From: Atherix ibis
Lineage: Eukaryota; Arthropoda; Insecta; Diptera; Athericidae
Reading direction: 5' to 3'
DNA: 64,000 bases
Assembly (NCBI GenBank): GCA_958298945.1
Contig: OY282608.1
Span: 14,299,933-14,363,932, forward strand
The translations under genes and the position numbers were made by a program. Positions within the stretch are counted from its first letter, which is position 1, and every line of letters starts with the position of its first letter. Shown in pieces: positions 12,036 through 24,470 of this stretch. A model generated the notes under the pieces. That model was not told where the DNA came from. It searched no databases and saw only the letters and a program-made list of their open reading frames with translations.

Positions 12036-12693
12036 TTGGTTTGTTGGTTTGTTGGTTTGTTGGTTTGTTGGTTGGTTCGTTTGTTTGTTTGTTGGTTTCT
12101 TGGTTTGTTGGTTTGTTGGCTTGTTGGCTGGTTGGTTTGTTGGTTTATTGGTTTGTTGGTTTGCTCGTTTGTTGGTTTGTTGGTTTGTTCGTTTGTTGGT
12201 TTGTAAGTTTGTTCGTTTGTTGGCTTGTTGGTTTGTTGGTTTGTTCGTTTGTTGGTTTGTTCGTTTGTTGGTTTGTTTGTTTGTTGGTTACTTGGTTTGT
12301 TGGTTTGTTGGATTGTTGGTTTGTTGGTTTGTTGGTTTGTTCGTTTGTTGGTTTGTTTGTTTGTTGGTTTCTTGGTTTGTTGGTTTGTTTGTTTGTTGGT
12401 TTGTTGGTTTGTTTGTTTGTTCGTTTGTTGGTTTGTTGGTTTGTTGATTTGTTTTTTTGTTGGTTTGTTGGTTTGTTGGCTTGTTGGTTTATTGGTTACT
12501 TGGTTTGTTGGTTTGTTGGTTTGTTGGTTTGTTGGTTTGTTGGTTTGTTGGTTTGTTGGTTTGTTGGTTTGTTGATTTGTTGGTTTGTTGGTTTGTTGGT
12601 TTGTTGCTTTGTTGGTTTGTTGGTTTGTTGGCTTGTTGGTTTGTTCGTTTGTTGGTTTGTTGGTTTGTTCGTTTGTTGGCTTGTTAACTTGTT

Positions 12694-15355
12694 GATTCGT
12701 TGGTTTGTTTGTTTGTTGGTTTGTTCGTTTGTTGGCTTATTGGTTTGTTGGTTACTTGGTTTGTTGGTTTGTTGGTTTGTTGGTTTATTCGTTTGTTGGT
12801 TTGTTGGTTTATTCGTTTGTTGGTTTGTTGGTTTGTTGGTTTGTTCGTTTGTTGGTTTGTTCGTTTGTTGGTTTGTTTGTTTGTTGGTTTGTTCGTTTGT
12901 TGGTTTTTTGGTTTGTTGGTTGGTTGGTTTGTTTGTTTGTTTGTTTGTTTGTTGGTTTGTTGGTTTGTTGGTTTGTTGGTTTGTTCGTTTGTTGGTTTGT
13001 TGGTTTGTTGGTTTGTTGGTTTGTTGGTTTGTTCGTTTGTTGGTTTGTTCGTTTGTTGGTTTGTTTGTTTGTTGGTTTGTTGTTTGTTGGTTTGTTGGTT
13101 TGTTTGTTTGTTGGTTTGTTCGTTTGTTGGTTTGTTTGTTTGTTGGTTTCTTGGTTTGTTGGTTTGTTTGTTTGTTGGTTTGTTGGTTTGTTTGTTTGTT
13201 CGTTTATTGGTTTGTTGGTTTGTTGATTTGTTTGTTTGTTGGGTTGTTAGTTTGTTGGCTTGTTGGTTTGTTGGTTTTTTGGTTTCTTGGTTTGTTGGTT
13301 TGTTGGTTTGTTGGTTTGTTCGTTTATTCGTTTGTTCGTTTGTTGGTTTGTTTGTTTGTTGGTTTGTTCGTTTGTTGGTTTGTTGGTTACTTGGTTTGTT
13401 GGTTTGTTGGTTTGTTGGTTTGTTGGTTTGTTGGTTTGTTGGTTTGTTGGTTTGTTGCTTTGTTGGTTTGTTGGTTTGTTGGCTTGTTGGTTTGTTCGTT
13501 TGTTGGTTTGTTGGTTTGTTCGTTTGTTGGCTTGTTGGCTTGTTGGTTTGTTGGTTTGTTTGTTTGTTGGTTTGTTCGTTTGTTGGCTTGTTGGTTTGTT
13601 GGTTACTTGGTTTGTTAGTTTGCTGGTTTGTTGGTTTGTTCGTTTGTTGGTTTGTTGGTTTATTGGTTTTTTGGTTTGTTGGTTTGTTCGTTTGTTGGTT
13701 TGTTCGTTTGTTGGTTTGTTCGTTTGTTGGTTTGTTCGTTTGTTGGTTTGTTCGTTTGTTGGTTTTTTCGTTTGTTGGTTTGTTGGATTGTTTGTTTGTT
13801 TGTTTGTTGGTTGGTTTGGTGGTTTGTTGGTTTGTTCGTTTGTTGGTTTGTTTGTTTGTTGGTTTGTTGGTTTGTTGGTTTGTTTGTTTGTTAGTTTGTT
13901 GGTTTGTTTATTTGTTCGTTTGTTGGTTTGTTGGTTTGTTGATTTGTTTGTTTGTTGGTTTGTTGGTTTTCTGGCTTGTTGGTTTGTTGGTTTGTTGGTT
14001 TCTTGGTTTGTTGGTTTGTTGGTTTGTTGGTTTGTTCGTTTATTCGTTTGTTCGTTTGTTGGTTTGTTTGTTTGTTGGTTTGTTCGTTTGTTGGTTTGTT
14101 GGTTATTTGGTTTGTTGGTTTGTTGGTTTGTTGGTTTGTTGGTTTGTTGGTTTGTTGGTTTGTTGGTTTGTTGGTTTGTTGGTTTGTTGGTTTGTTGGTT
14201 TGTTGGTTTGTTGGTTTGTTGGTTTGTTGGTTTGTTGGTTTGTTGGTTTGTTGGTTTGTTGCTTTGTTGGTTTGTTGGTTTGTTGGTTTGCTGGCTTGTT
14301 GGTTTGTTCGTTTGTTGGTTTGTTGGTTTGTTCGTTTGTTGGCTTGTTGGCTTGTTGGTTTGTTGGTTTGTTTGTTTGTTGGTTTGTTCGTTTGTTGGCT
14401 TGTTGGTTTGTTGGTTACTTGGTTTGTTGGTTTGCTGGTTTGTTGGTTTGTTCGTTTGTTGGTTTGTTGGTTTATTGGTTTTTTGGTTTGTTGGTTTGTT
14501 CGTTTGTTCGTTTATTGATTTGTTCGTTTGTTGGTTTGTTGGTTTGTTGTTTTGTGTGCTTGTTGGTTTGTTGGTTTGTTGGTTTCTTGGTTTGTTTGTT
14601 TGTTGGTTTGTTGGTTTGTTGGTTTGTTGGTTTGTTCCTTTGTTGGCTTGTTGGTTTGTTGGCTTGTTGGCTGGTTGGTTTGTTGGTTTATTGGTTTGTT
14701 GGTTTGCTGGTTTGTTGGTTTGTTGGTTTGTTCGTTTGTTGGTTTGTTGGTTTGTTCGCTTGTTGGCTTGTTGGCTTGTTGGTTTGTTTGTTTGTTGGTT
14801 TGTTCGTTTGTTGGCTTGTTGGTTTGTTGGTTACTTGGTTTGTTGGTTTGTTGGTTTGTTGGTTTGTTGGTTTGTTCGTTTGTTGGTTTGTTGGTTTATT
14901 GGTTTGTTGGTTTGTTGGTTTGTTCGTTTGTTGGTTTGTTCGTTTGTTGGTTTGTTTGTTTGTTGGTTTGTTGTTCGTTGGTTTGCTGGTTTGTTGGTTT
15001 GTTGGTTTATTGGTTTGTTCGTTTGTTGGTTTGTTTGTTTGTTGGTTTCTTGGTTTGTTGGTTTGTTTGTTTGTTCGTTTGTTGGTTTGTTGGTTTGTTG
15101 ATTTGTTTGTTTGTTGGTTTGTTGGTTTGTTGGCTTGTTGTTTTGTTGGTTACTTGGTTTGTTGGTTTGTTGGTTTGTTGGTTTGTTGGTTTGTTGGTTT
15201 GTTGGTTTGTTGGTTTGTTGGTTTGTTGGTTTGTTGGTTTGTTGGTTTGTTGGTTTGTTGCTTTGTTGGTTTGTTGGTTTGTTGGTTTGTTGGCTTGTTG
15301 GTTTGTTCGTTTGTTAGTTTGTTGGTTTGTTCGTTTGTTGGCTTGTTGACTTGTT
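12694..15355 (+). repeat. Higher-order repeat C, unit 1 (about 2.66 kb)
   Basis: Opens at the GATTCG mark (12694), which recurs at 15356 and 22152. Internal marks are GGGTTGTTAG at 13241 and a GGTTAC followed by GTTAGTTTGC at 13601. It pairs with unit 2 at 2638-2662 bp through most of its length. The spacing falls to about 2597 near 14413, showing loss of a few octamers in unit 2. Confidence 0.8.
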
Positions 15356-17700
15356 GATTCGTTGGTTTGTTTGTTTGTTGGTTTGTTCGTTTGTTGGCTT
15401 ATTGGTTTGTTGGTTACTTGGTTTGTTGGTTTGTTGGTTTGTTGGTTTATTCGTTTGTTGGTTTATTGATTTATTGGTTTGTTGGTTTGTTGGTTTGTTC
15501 GTTTGTTGGTTTGTTCGTTTGTTGGTTTGTTTGTTTGTTGGTTTGTTCGTTTGTTGGTTTTTTGGTTTGTTGGTTTGTTGGTTTGTTTGTTTGTTTGTTT
15601 GTTGGTTTGTTGGTTTGTTGGTTTGTTGGTTTGTTCGTTTGTTGGTTTGTTGGTTTGTTGGTTTGTTGGTTTGTTGGTTTGTTCGTTTGTTGGTTTGTTC
15701 GTTTGTTGGTTTGTTTGTTTGTTGGTTTGTTGTTTGTTGGTTTGTTGGTTTGTTGGCTTGTTGGTTTGTTCGTTTGGTGGCTTGTTGGTTTGTTGGTTTG
15801 TTGGTTTGTTGGTTTGTTGGTTTGTTCGTTTGTTGATTTGTTTGTTTGTTCGTTTATTGGTTTGTTGGTTTGTTGATTTGTTTGTTTGTTGGGTTGTTAG
15901 TTTGTTGGCTTGTTGGTTTGTTGGTTTTTTGGTTTCTTGGTTTGTTGGTTTGTTGGTTTGTTGGTTTGTTCGTTTATTCGTTTGTTCGTTTGTTGGTTTG
16001 TTTGTTTGTTGGTTTGTTCGTTTGTTGGTTTGTTGGTGACTTGGTTTGTTGGTTTGTTGGTTTGTTGGTTTGTTGGTTTGTTGGTTTGTTGGTTTGTTGC
16101 TTTGTTGGTTTGTTGGTTTGTTGGCTTGTTGGTTGGTTCGTTTGTTGGTTTGTTGGTTTGTTCGTTTGTTGGCTTGTTGGCTTGTTGGTTTGTTGGTTTG
16201 TTTGTTTATTGGTTTGTTCGTTTGTTGGCTTGTTGGTTTGTTGGTTACTTGGTTTGTTAGTTTGCTGGTTTGTTGGTTTGTTCGTTTGTTGGTTTGTTGG
16301 TTTATTGGTTTTTTGGTTTGTTGGTTTGTTCGTTTGTTGGTTTGTTCGTTTGTTGGTTTGTTCGTTTGTTGGTTTGTTCGTTTGTTGGTTTTTTCGTTTG
16401 TTGGTTTGTTGGTTTGTTTGTTTGTTTGTTTGTTGGTTTGTTGGTTTGGTGGTTTGTTGGTTTGTTCGTTTGTTGGTTTGTTTGTTTGTTGGTTTCTTGG
16501 TTTGTTGGTTTGTTGGTTTGTTTGTTTGTTGGTTTGTTGGTTTGTTTATTTTTTCGTTTGTTGGTTTGTTGGTTTGTTGATTTGTTTGTTTGTTGGTTTG
16601 TTGGTTTGCTGGCTTGTTGGTTTGTTGGTTTCTTGGTTTCTTGGTTTGTTGGTTTGTTGGTTTGTTGGTTTGTTCGTTTATTCGTTTGTTCGTTTGTTGG
16701 TTTGTTTGTTTGTTGGTTTGTTCGTTTGTTGGTTTGTTGGTTACTTGGTTTGTTGGTTTGTTGGTTTGTTGGTTTGTTGGTTTGTTGGTTTGTTGGTTTG
16801 TTGGTTTGTTGGTTTGTTGGTTTGTTGGTTTGTTGCTTTGTTGGTTTGTTGGTTTGTTGGTTTGTTGGCTTGTTGGTTTGTTCGTTTGTTGGTTTGTTGG
16901 TTTGTTCGTTTGTTGGCTTGTTGGCTTGTTGGCTTGTTGGTTTGTTGGTTTGTTGGTTTCTTGGTTTGTTTGTTTGTTGGTGTGTTCGTTTGTTGGCTTG
17001 TTGGTGTGTTGGTTACTTGGTTTGTTGGTTTGCTGGTTTGTTGGTTTGTTCGTTTGTTGGTTTGTTGGTTTATTGGTTTTTTGGTTTGTTGGTTTGTTCG
17101 TTTATTGGTTTGTTCGTTTGTTGGTTTGTTGGTTTGTTGGTTTGTTGGCTTGTTGGTTTGTTGGTTTGTTGGTTTCTTGGTTTGTTTGTTTGTTGGTTTG
17201 TTGGTTTGTTGGTTTGTTGGTTTGTTGGTTTGTTCGTTTGTTGGCTTGTTGGTTTGTTGGCTTGTTGGCTGGTTGGTTTGTTGATTTATTGGTTTGTTGG
17301 TTTGCTGGTTTGTTGGTTTGTTGGTTTGTTCGTTTGTTGGTTTGTTGGTTTGTTCGTTTGTTGGCTTGTTGGCTTGTTGGTTTGTTTGTTTGTTGGTTTG
17401 TTCGTTTGTTGGCCTGTTGGTTTGTTGGTTACTTTGGTTTGTTGGTTTGTTGGTTTGTTGGTTTGTTGGTTTGTTGGTTTGTTCGTTTGTTGGTTTGTTG
17501 GTTTATTGGTTTGTTGGTTTGTTGGTTTGTTGGTTTGTTCGTTTGTTGGTTTGTTCGTTTGTTGGTTTGTTTGTTTGTTGGTTTGTTGTTTGTTGGTTTG
17601 TTGGTTTGTTTGTTTGTTTGTTTGTTGGTTTGTTGGTTTGTTGGTTTGTTGGTTTGTTGGTTTGTTGGTTTGTTGGTTTGTTGGTTTGTTGGCTTGTTGG
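15356..17700 (+). repeat. Higher-order repeat C, unit 2 (about 2.3 kb)
   Basis: Marks: GATTCG 15356, GGGTTGTTAG 15891, GGTTAC+GTTAGTTTGC 16243. After about 17590 it departs from unit 1 and runs into the TATATTTG-bearing block that starts unit 3. Confidence 0.75.
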
Positions 17701-20018
17701 TTTGTTGGTTTGTTAATTTTTTGATTTCTTGGTTTCTTGGTTTGTTGGTTTGTTGCTTTATTGGTTTGTTGGTTTGTTGGTTTGTTCGTTTGTTCGTTTG
17801 TATATTTGTTGGTTTGTTTGTTTGTTGGTTTGTTCGTTTGTTGGTTTGTTTGTTACTTGGTTTGTTGGTTTGTTGGTTTGTTGGTTTGTTGGTTTGTTGG
17901 TTTTTTGGTTTGTTGGTTTGTTGGTTTGTTGGTTTGTTGGCTTGTTGGTTTGTTCGTTTGGTGGCTTGTTGGTTTGTTGGTTTGTTGGTTTGTTGGTTTG
18001 TTGCATTGTTCGTTTGTTGATTTGTTCGTTTGTTCGTTTATTGGTTTGTTGGTTTGTTGATTTGTTTGTTTGTTGGGTTGTTAGTTTGTTGGCTTGTTGG
18101 TTTGTTGGTTTTTTGGTTTCTTGGTTTGTTGGTTTGTTGGTTTGTTGGTTTGTTAGTTTGTTGGTTTGTTGGTTTGTTGGTTTGTTGCTTTGTTGGTTTG
18201 TTGGTTTGTTGGCTTGTTGGTTTGTTCGTTTGTTGGTTTGTTGGTTTGTTCGTTTGTTGGCTTGTTGGCTTGTTGGTTTGTTCGTTTGTTTGTTTGTTGG
18301 TTTGTTCGTTTGTTGGCTTGTTGGTTTGTTGGTTACTTGGTTTGTTAGTTTGCTGGTTTGTTGGTTTGTTCGTTTGTTGGTTTGTTGGTTTATTGGTTTT
18401 TTGGTTTGTTGGTTTGTTCGTTTGTTGGTTTGTTCGTTTGTTGGTTTTTTCGTTTGTTGGTTTGTTGGTTTGTTTGTTTGTTTGTTTGTTGGTTTGTTGG
18501 TTTGGTGGTTTGTTGGTTTGTTCGTTTGTTGGTTTGTTTGTTTGTTGGTTTCTTGGTTTGTTGGTTTGTTGGTTTGTTTGTTTGTTGGTTTGTTGGTTTG
18601 CTGGCTTGTTGGTTTGTTGGTTTGTTGGTTTCTTGGTTTGTTCGTTTGTTGGTTTGTTGGTTTGTTCGTTTATTCGTTTGTTCGTTTGTTGGTTTGTTTG
18701 TTTGTTGGTTTGTTCGTTTGTTGGTTTGTTGGTTACTTGGTTTGTTGGTTTGTTGGTTTGTTGGTTTGTTGGTTTGTTGGTTTGTTGGTTTGTTGGTTTG
18801 TTGGTTTGTTGGTTTGTTGGTTTGTTGGTTTGTTGGTTTGTTGGTTTGTTGGTTTGTTGGTTTGTTGCTTTGTTGGTTTGTTGGTTTGTTGGTTTGTTGG
18901 TTTGTTGGCTTGTTGGTTTGTTTGTTTGTTGGTTTGTTGGTTTGTTCGTTTGTTGGCTTGTTGGCTTGTTGGTTTGTTGGTTTGTTTGTTTGTTGGTTTG
19001 TTCGTTTGTTGGCTTGTTGGTTTGTTTGTTACTTGGTTTGTTGGTTTGCTGGTTTGTTGGTTTGTTCGTTTGTTGGTTTGTTGGTTTATTGGTTTTTTGG
19101 TTTGTTGGTTTGTTCGTTTGTTCGTTTATTGGTTTGTTCGTTTGTTGGTTTGTTGGTTTGTTGTTTTGTTGGCTTGTTGGTTTGTTGGTTTGTTGGTTTC
19201 TTGGTTTGTTTGTTTGTTGGTTTGTTGGTTTGTTGGTTTGTTGGTTTGTTCGTTTGTTGGCTTGTTGGTTTGTTGGCTTGTTGGCTGGTTGGTTTGTTGA
19301 TTTATTGGTTTGTTGGTTTGCTGGTTTGTTGGTTTGTTGGTTTGTTCGTTTGTTGGTTTGTTGGTTTGTTCGTTTGTTGGCTTGTTGGCTTGTTGGTTTG
19401 TTTGTTTGTTGGTTTGTTCGTTTGTTGGCCTGTTGGTTTGTTGGTTACTTGGTTTGTTGGTTTGTTGGTTTGTTGGTTTGTTGGTTTGTTCGTTTGCTGG
19501 TTTGTTGGTTTATTGGTTTGTTGGTTTGTTGGTTTGTTCGTTTGTTGGTTTGTTCGTTTGTTGGTTTGTTTGTTTGTTGGTTTGTTGTTTGTTGGTTTGT
19601 TGGTTTGTTGGTTTGTTGGTTTGTTGATTTGTTCTTTTGTTGGTTTGTTTGTTTGTTGGTTTCTTGGTTTGTTGGTTTGTTTGTTTGTTGGTTTGTTGGT
19701 TTGTTTGTTTGTTCGTTTGTTGGTTTGTTGGTTTGTTGATTTGTTTGTTTGTTGGTTTGTTGGTTTGTTGGCTTGTTGGTTTGTTGGTTACTTGGTTTGT
19801 TGGTTTGTTGGTTTGTTGGTTTGTTGGTTTGTTGGTTTGTTGGTTTGTTGGTTTGTTGGTTTGTTGGTTTGTTGGTTTGTTGCTTTGTTTGTTTGTTGGT
19901 TTGTTGTTTGTTGGTTTGTTGGTTTGTTTGTTTGTTTGTTTGTTGGTTTGTTGGTTTGTTGGTTTGTTGGTTTGTTGGTTTGTTGGTTTGTTGGTTTGTT
20001 GGTTTGTTGGCTTGTTGG
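17701..20018 (+). repeat. Higher-order repeat C, unit 3 (about 2.32 kb)
   Basis: The mark TATATTTG at 17801 recurs at exactly 2318 bp (20119), and GGGTTGTTAG at 18075 recurs at 20393. It also holds GGTTAC+GTTAGTTTGC at 18331, 2088 bp after the copy in unit 2. The start is approximate. Confidence 0.75.
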
Positions 20019-22151
20019 TTTGTTGGTTTGTTGATTTTTTGATTTCTTGGTTTCTTGGTTTCTTGGTTTGTTGCTTTATTGGTTTGTTGGTTTGTTGGTT
20101 TGTTCGTTTGTTCGTTTGTATATTTGTTGGTTTGTTTGTTTGTTGGTTTGTTCGTTTGTTGGTTTGTTTGTTACTTGGTTTGTTGGTTTGTTGGTTTGTT
20201 GGTTTGTTGGTTTGTTGGTTTTTTGGTTTGTTGGTTTGTTGGTTTGTTGGTTTGTTGGCTTGTTGGTTTGTTCGTTTGGTGGCTTGTTGGTTTGTTGGTT
20301 TGTTGGTTTGTTGGTTTGTTGTTTTGTTCGTTTGTTGATTTGTTCGTTTGTTCGTTTATTGGTTTGTTGGTTTGTTGATTTGTTTGTTTGTTGGGTTGTT
20401 AGTTTGTTGGCTTGTTGGTTTGTTGGTTTTTTGGTTTCTTGGTTTGTTGGTTTGTTGGCTTGTTGGTTTGTTCGTTTGTTGGTTTGTTGGTTTATTGGTT
20501 TTTTGGTTTGTTGGTTTGTTCGTTTGTTGGTTTGTTCGTTTGTTGGTTTATTCGTTTGTTGGTTTGTTCGTTTGTTGGTTTTTTCGTTTGTTGGTTTGTT
20601 GGTTTGTTTGTTTGTTTGTTTGTTGGTTTGTTGGTTTGGTGGTTTGTTGGTTTGTTCGTTTGTTGGTTTGTTTGTTTGTTGGTTTCTTGGTTTGTTGGTT
20701 TGTTGGTTTGTTTGTTTGTTGGTTTGTTGGTTTGTTTATTTGTTCGTTTGTTGGTTTGTTGGTTTGTTGATTTGTTTGTTTGTTGGTTTGTTGGTTTGCT
20801 GGCTTGTTGGTTTGTTGGTTTGTTGGTTTCTTGGTTTGTTGGTTTGTTGGTTTGTTGGTTTGTTCGTTTATTCGTTTGTTCGTTTGTTGGTTTGTTTGTT
20901 TGTTGGTTTGTTCGTTTGTGGGTTTGTTGGTTACTTGGTTTGTTGGTTTGTTGGTTTGTTGGTTTGTTGGTTTGTTGGTTTGTTGGTTTGTTGGTTTGTT
21001 GGTTTGTTGGTTTGTTGGTTTGTTGGTTTGTTGCTTTGTTGGTTTGTTGGTTTGTTGGTTTGTTGGCTTGTTGGTTTGTTCGTTTGTTGGTTTGTTGGTT
21101 TGTTCGTTTGTTGGCTTGTTGGCTTGTTGGTTTGTTGGTTTGTTTGTTTGTTGGTTTGTTCGTTTGTTGGCTTGTTGGTTTGTTGGTTACTTGGTTTGTT
21201 GGTTTGCTGGTTTGTTGGTTTGTTCGTCTGTTGGTTTGTTGGTTTATTGGTTTTTTGGTTTGTTGGTTTGTTCGTTTGTTCGTTTATTGGTTTGTTCGTT
21301 TGTTGGTTTGTTGGTTTGTTGTTTTGTTGGCTTGTTGGTTTGTTGGTTTGTTGGTTTCTTGGTTTGTTTGTTTGTTGTTTTGTTGGTTTGTTGGTTTGTT
21401 GGTTTGTTCGTTTGTTGGCTTGTTGGTTTGTTGGCTTGTTGGCTGGTTGGTTTGTTGATTTATTGGTTTGTTGGTTTGCTGGTTTGTTGGTTTGTTGGTT
21501 TGTTCGTTTGTTGGTTTGTTGGTTTGTTCGTTTGTTGGCTTGTTGGCTTGTTGGTTTGTTTGTTTGTTGGTTTGTTCGTTTGTTGGCCTGTTGGTTTGTT
21601 GGTTACTTGGTTTGTTGGTTTGTTGGTTTGTTGGTTTGTTGGTTTGTTCGTTTGTTGGTTTGTTGGTTTATTGGTTTGTTGGTTTGTTGGTTTGTTCGTT
21701 TGTTGGTTTGTTCGTTTGTTGGTTTGTTTGTTTGTTGGTTTGTTGTTTGTTGGTTTGTTGGTTTGTTGGTTTGTTGGTTTGTTGATTTGTTCGTTTGTTG
21801 GTTTGTTTGTTTGTTGGTTTCTTGGTTTGTCGGTTTGTTTGTTTGTTGGTTTGTTGGTTTGTTTGTTTGTTAGTTTGTTTGTTTGTTGGTTTGTTGATTT
21901 GTTTGTTTGTTGGTTTGTTGGTTTGTTGGCTTGTTGGTTTGTTGGTTACTTGGTTTGTTGGTTTGTTGGTTTGTTGGTTTGTTGGTTTGTTGGTTTGTTG
22001 GTTTGTTGGTTTGTTGGTTTGTTGGTTTGTTTGTTTGTTGGTTTGTTGGTTTGTTGCTTTGTTGGTTTGTTGGTTTGTTGGTTTGTTGGCTTGTTGGTTT
22101 GTTCGTTTGTTGGTTTGTTGGTTTGTTCGTTTGTTGGCTTGTTGACTTGTT
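20019..22151 (+). repeat. Higher-order repeat C, unit 4 (about 2.13 kb)
   Basis: Matches unit 3 at 2318 bp up to about 20440, then at 2158 bp. A deletion of about 160 bp removed the segment that carries the GGTTAC+GTTAGTTTGC mark in the other units. From about 21468 to 21850 it tracks 19310-19690 closely. Confidence 0.75.
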
Positions 22152-24470
22152 GATTCGTTGGTTTGTTTGTTTGTTGGTTTGTTCGTTTGTTGGCTTATTG
22201 GTTTGTTGGTTACTTGGTTTGTTGGTTTGTTGGTTTGTTGGTTTATTCGTTTGTTGGTTTATTGGTTTATTGGTTTGTTGGTTTGTTGGTTTGTTCGTTT
22301 GTTGGTTTGTTCGTTTGTTGGTTTGTTTGTTTGTTGGTTTGTTCGTTTGTTGGTTTTTTGGTTTGTTGGTTTGTTGGTTTGTTTGTTTGTTTGTTTGTTG
22401 GTTTGTTGGTTTGTTGGTTTGTTCGTTTGTTGGTTTGTTGGTTTGTTGGTTTGTTGGTTTGTTGGTTTGTTGATTTGTTGGTTTGTTCGTTTGTTGGTTT
22501 GTTCGTTTGTTGGTTTGTTTGTTTGTTGGTTTGTTTTTTGTTGGTTTGTTGGTTTGTTTGTTTGTTGGTTTGTTCGTTTGTTGGTTTGTTTGTTTGTTGG
22601 TTTCTTGGTTTGTTGGTTTGTTTGTTTGTTGGTTTGTTGGTTTGTTTGTTTGTTCGTTTATTGGTTTGTTGGTTTGTTGATTTGTTTGTTTGTTGGGTTG
22701 TTAGTTTGTTGGCTTGTTGGTTTGTTGGTTTTTTGGTTTCTTGGTTTGTTGGTTTGTTGGTTTGTTGGTTTGTTCGTTTATTCGTTTGTTCGTTTGTTGG
22801 TTTGTTTGTTTGTTGCTTTGTTCGTTTGTTGGTTTGTTGGTTACTTGGTTTGTTGGTTTGTTGGTTTGTTGGTTTGTTGGTTTGTTGGTTTGTTGGTTTG
22901 TTGGTTTGTTGGTTTGTTGGTTTGTTGCTTTGTTGGTTTGTTGGTTTGTTGGCTTGTTGGTTTGTTCGTTTGTTGGTTTGTTGGTTTGTTCGTTTGTTGG
23001 CTTGTTGGCTTGTTGGTTTGTTGGTTTCTTTGTTTGTTGGTTTGTTCGTTTGTTGGCTTGTTGGTTTGTTGGTTACTTGGTTTGTTAGTTTGCTGGTTTG
23101 TTGGCTTGTTCGTTTGTTGGTTTGTTGGTTTATTGGTTTTTTGGTTTGTTGGTTTGTTCGTTTGTTGGTTTGTTCGTTTGTTGGTTTGTTCGTTTGTTGG
23201 TTGGTTCGTTTGTTGGTTTTTTCGTTTGTTGGTTTGTTGGTTTGTTTGTTTGTTTGTTTGTTGGTTTGGTGGTTTGTTGGTTTGTTCGTTTGTTGGTTTG
23301 TTTGTTTGTTGGTTTCTTGGTTTGTTGGTTTGTTGGTTTGTTTGTTTGTTGGTTTGTTGGTTTGTTTATTTGTTCGTTTGTTGGTTTGTTGGTTTGTTGA
23401 TTTGTTTGTTTGTTGGTTTGTTGGTTTGCTGGCTTGTTGGTTTGTTGGTTTGTTGGTTTGTTGGTTTCTTGGTTTGTTGGTTTGTTGGTTTGTTGGTTTG
23501 TTTGTTTATTCGTTTGTTCGTTTGTTGGTTTGTTTGTTTGTTGGTTTGTTCATTTGTTGGTTTGTTGGTTACTTGGTTTGTTGGTTTGTTGGTTTGTTGG
23601 TTTGTTGGTTTGTTGGTTTGTTGGTTTGTTGGTTTGTTGGTTTGTTGGTTTGTTGGTTTGTTGGCTTGTTGGTTTGTTCGTTTGTTGGTTTGTTGCTTTG
23701 TTGGTTTGTTGGTTTGTTGGTTTGTTGGTTTGTTGGCTTGTTGGTTTGTTCGTTTGTTGGTTTGTTGGTTTGTTCGTTTGTTGGCTTGTTGGCTTGTTGG
23801 TTTGCTGGTTTGTTTGTTTGTTGGTTTGTTCGTTTGTTGGCTTGTTGGTTTGTTGGTTTGCTGGTTTGTTGGTTTGTTCGTTTGTTGGTTTGTTGGTTTA
23901 TTGGTTTTTTGGTTTGTTGGTTTGTTCGTTTGTTCGTTTATTGGTTTGTTCGTTTGTTGGTTTGTTGGTTTGTTTGTTTGTTTGTTTGTTGGTTTGTTGG
24001 TTTGTTGGTTTGTTGGTTTGTTGGTTTGTTGGTTTGTTGGTTTGTTGGTTTGTTGGTTTGTTGGTTTGTTGGTTTGTTGGTTTGTTGATTTCTTGGTTTC
24101 TTGGTTTCTTGGTTTGTTGGTTTGTTGGTTTGTTTGTTTGTTTGTTTGTTGGTTTGTTGGTTTGTTTGTTTGTTTGTTTGTTGGTTTGTTGGTTTATTGG
24201 TTTGTTGGTTTGTTGGTTTGTTCGTTTGTTCGTTTGTATATTTGTTGGTTTGTTTGTTTGTTGGTTTGTTCGTTTGTTGGTTTGTTGGTTACTTGGTTTG
24301 TTGGTTTGTTAATTTGTTGGTTTGTCGGTTTGTTGGTTTTTTGGTTTGTTGGTTTGTTGGTTTGTTGGTTTGTTGGCTTGTTGGTTTGTTCGTTTGGTGG
24401 CTTGTTGGTTTGTTGGTTTGTTGGTTTGTTGGTTTGTTGGTTTGTTGGTTTGTTCGTTTGTTGATTTGTT
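22152..24470 (+). repeat. Higher-order repeat C, unit 5 (about 2.3 kb)
   Basis: Starts at GATTCG 22152 and carries GGGTTGTTAG at 22695, GGTTAC+GTTAGTTTGC at 23071 and TATATTTG at 24237. The first part follows units 1 and 2 and the last part follows the TATATTTG block of units 3 and 4, so it looks like a mosaic of two versions of the unit. The right limit is where the TTCCTTCG family begins (24493). Confidence 0.7.

Larger units (their letters stand above)
4981..22157 (+). repeat. GATTCG landmark family (seven copies)
   Basis: The unit pair TTGATTCG occurs in a nearly constant context (GGCTTGTT, then GACTTGTT in most copies, before it). GATTCG starts at 4981, 6476, 7819, 9322, 12694, 15356 and 22152. 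The context at 12694 has TTAACTTG and at 9322 TTGATTTG instead of TTGACTTG. It links repeats B and C as one ancestral higher-order family. Confidence 0.8.

Noticed and set aside
17801..17808. TATATTTG as a TATA-box promoter (also at 20119 and 24237)
   Set aside because: It is a variant octamer duplicated with its higher-order unit, with no gene downstream.
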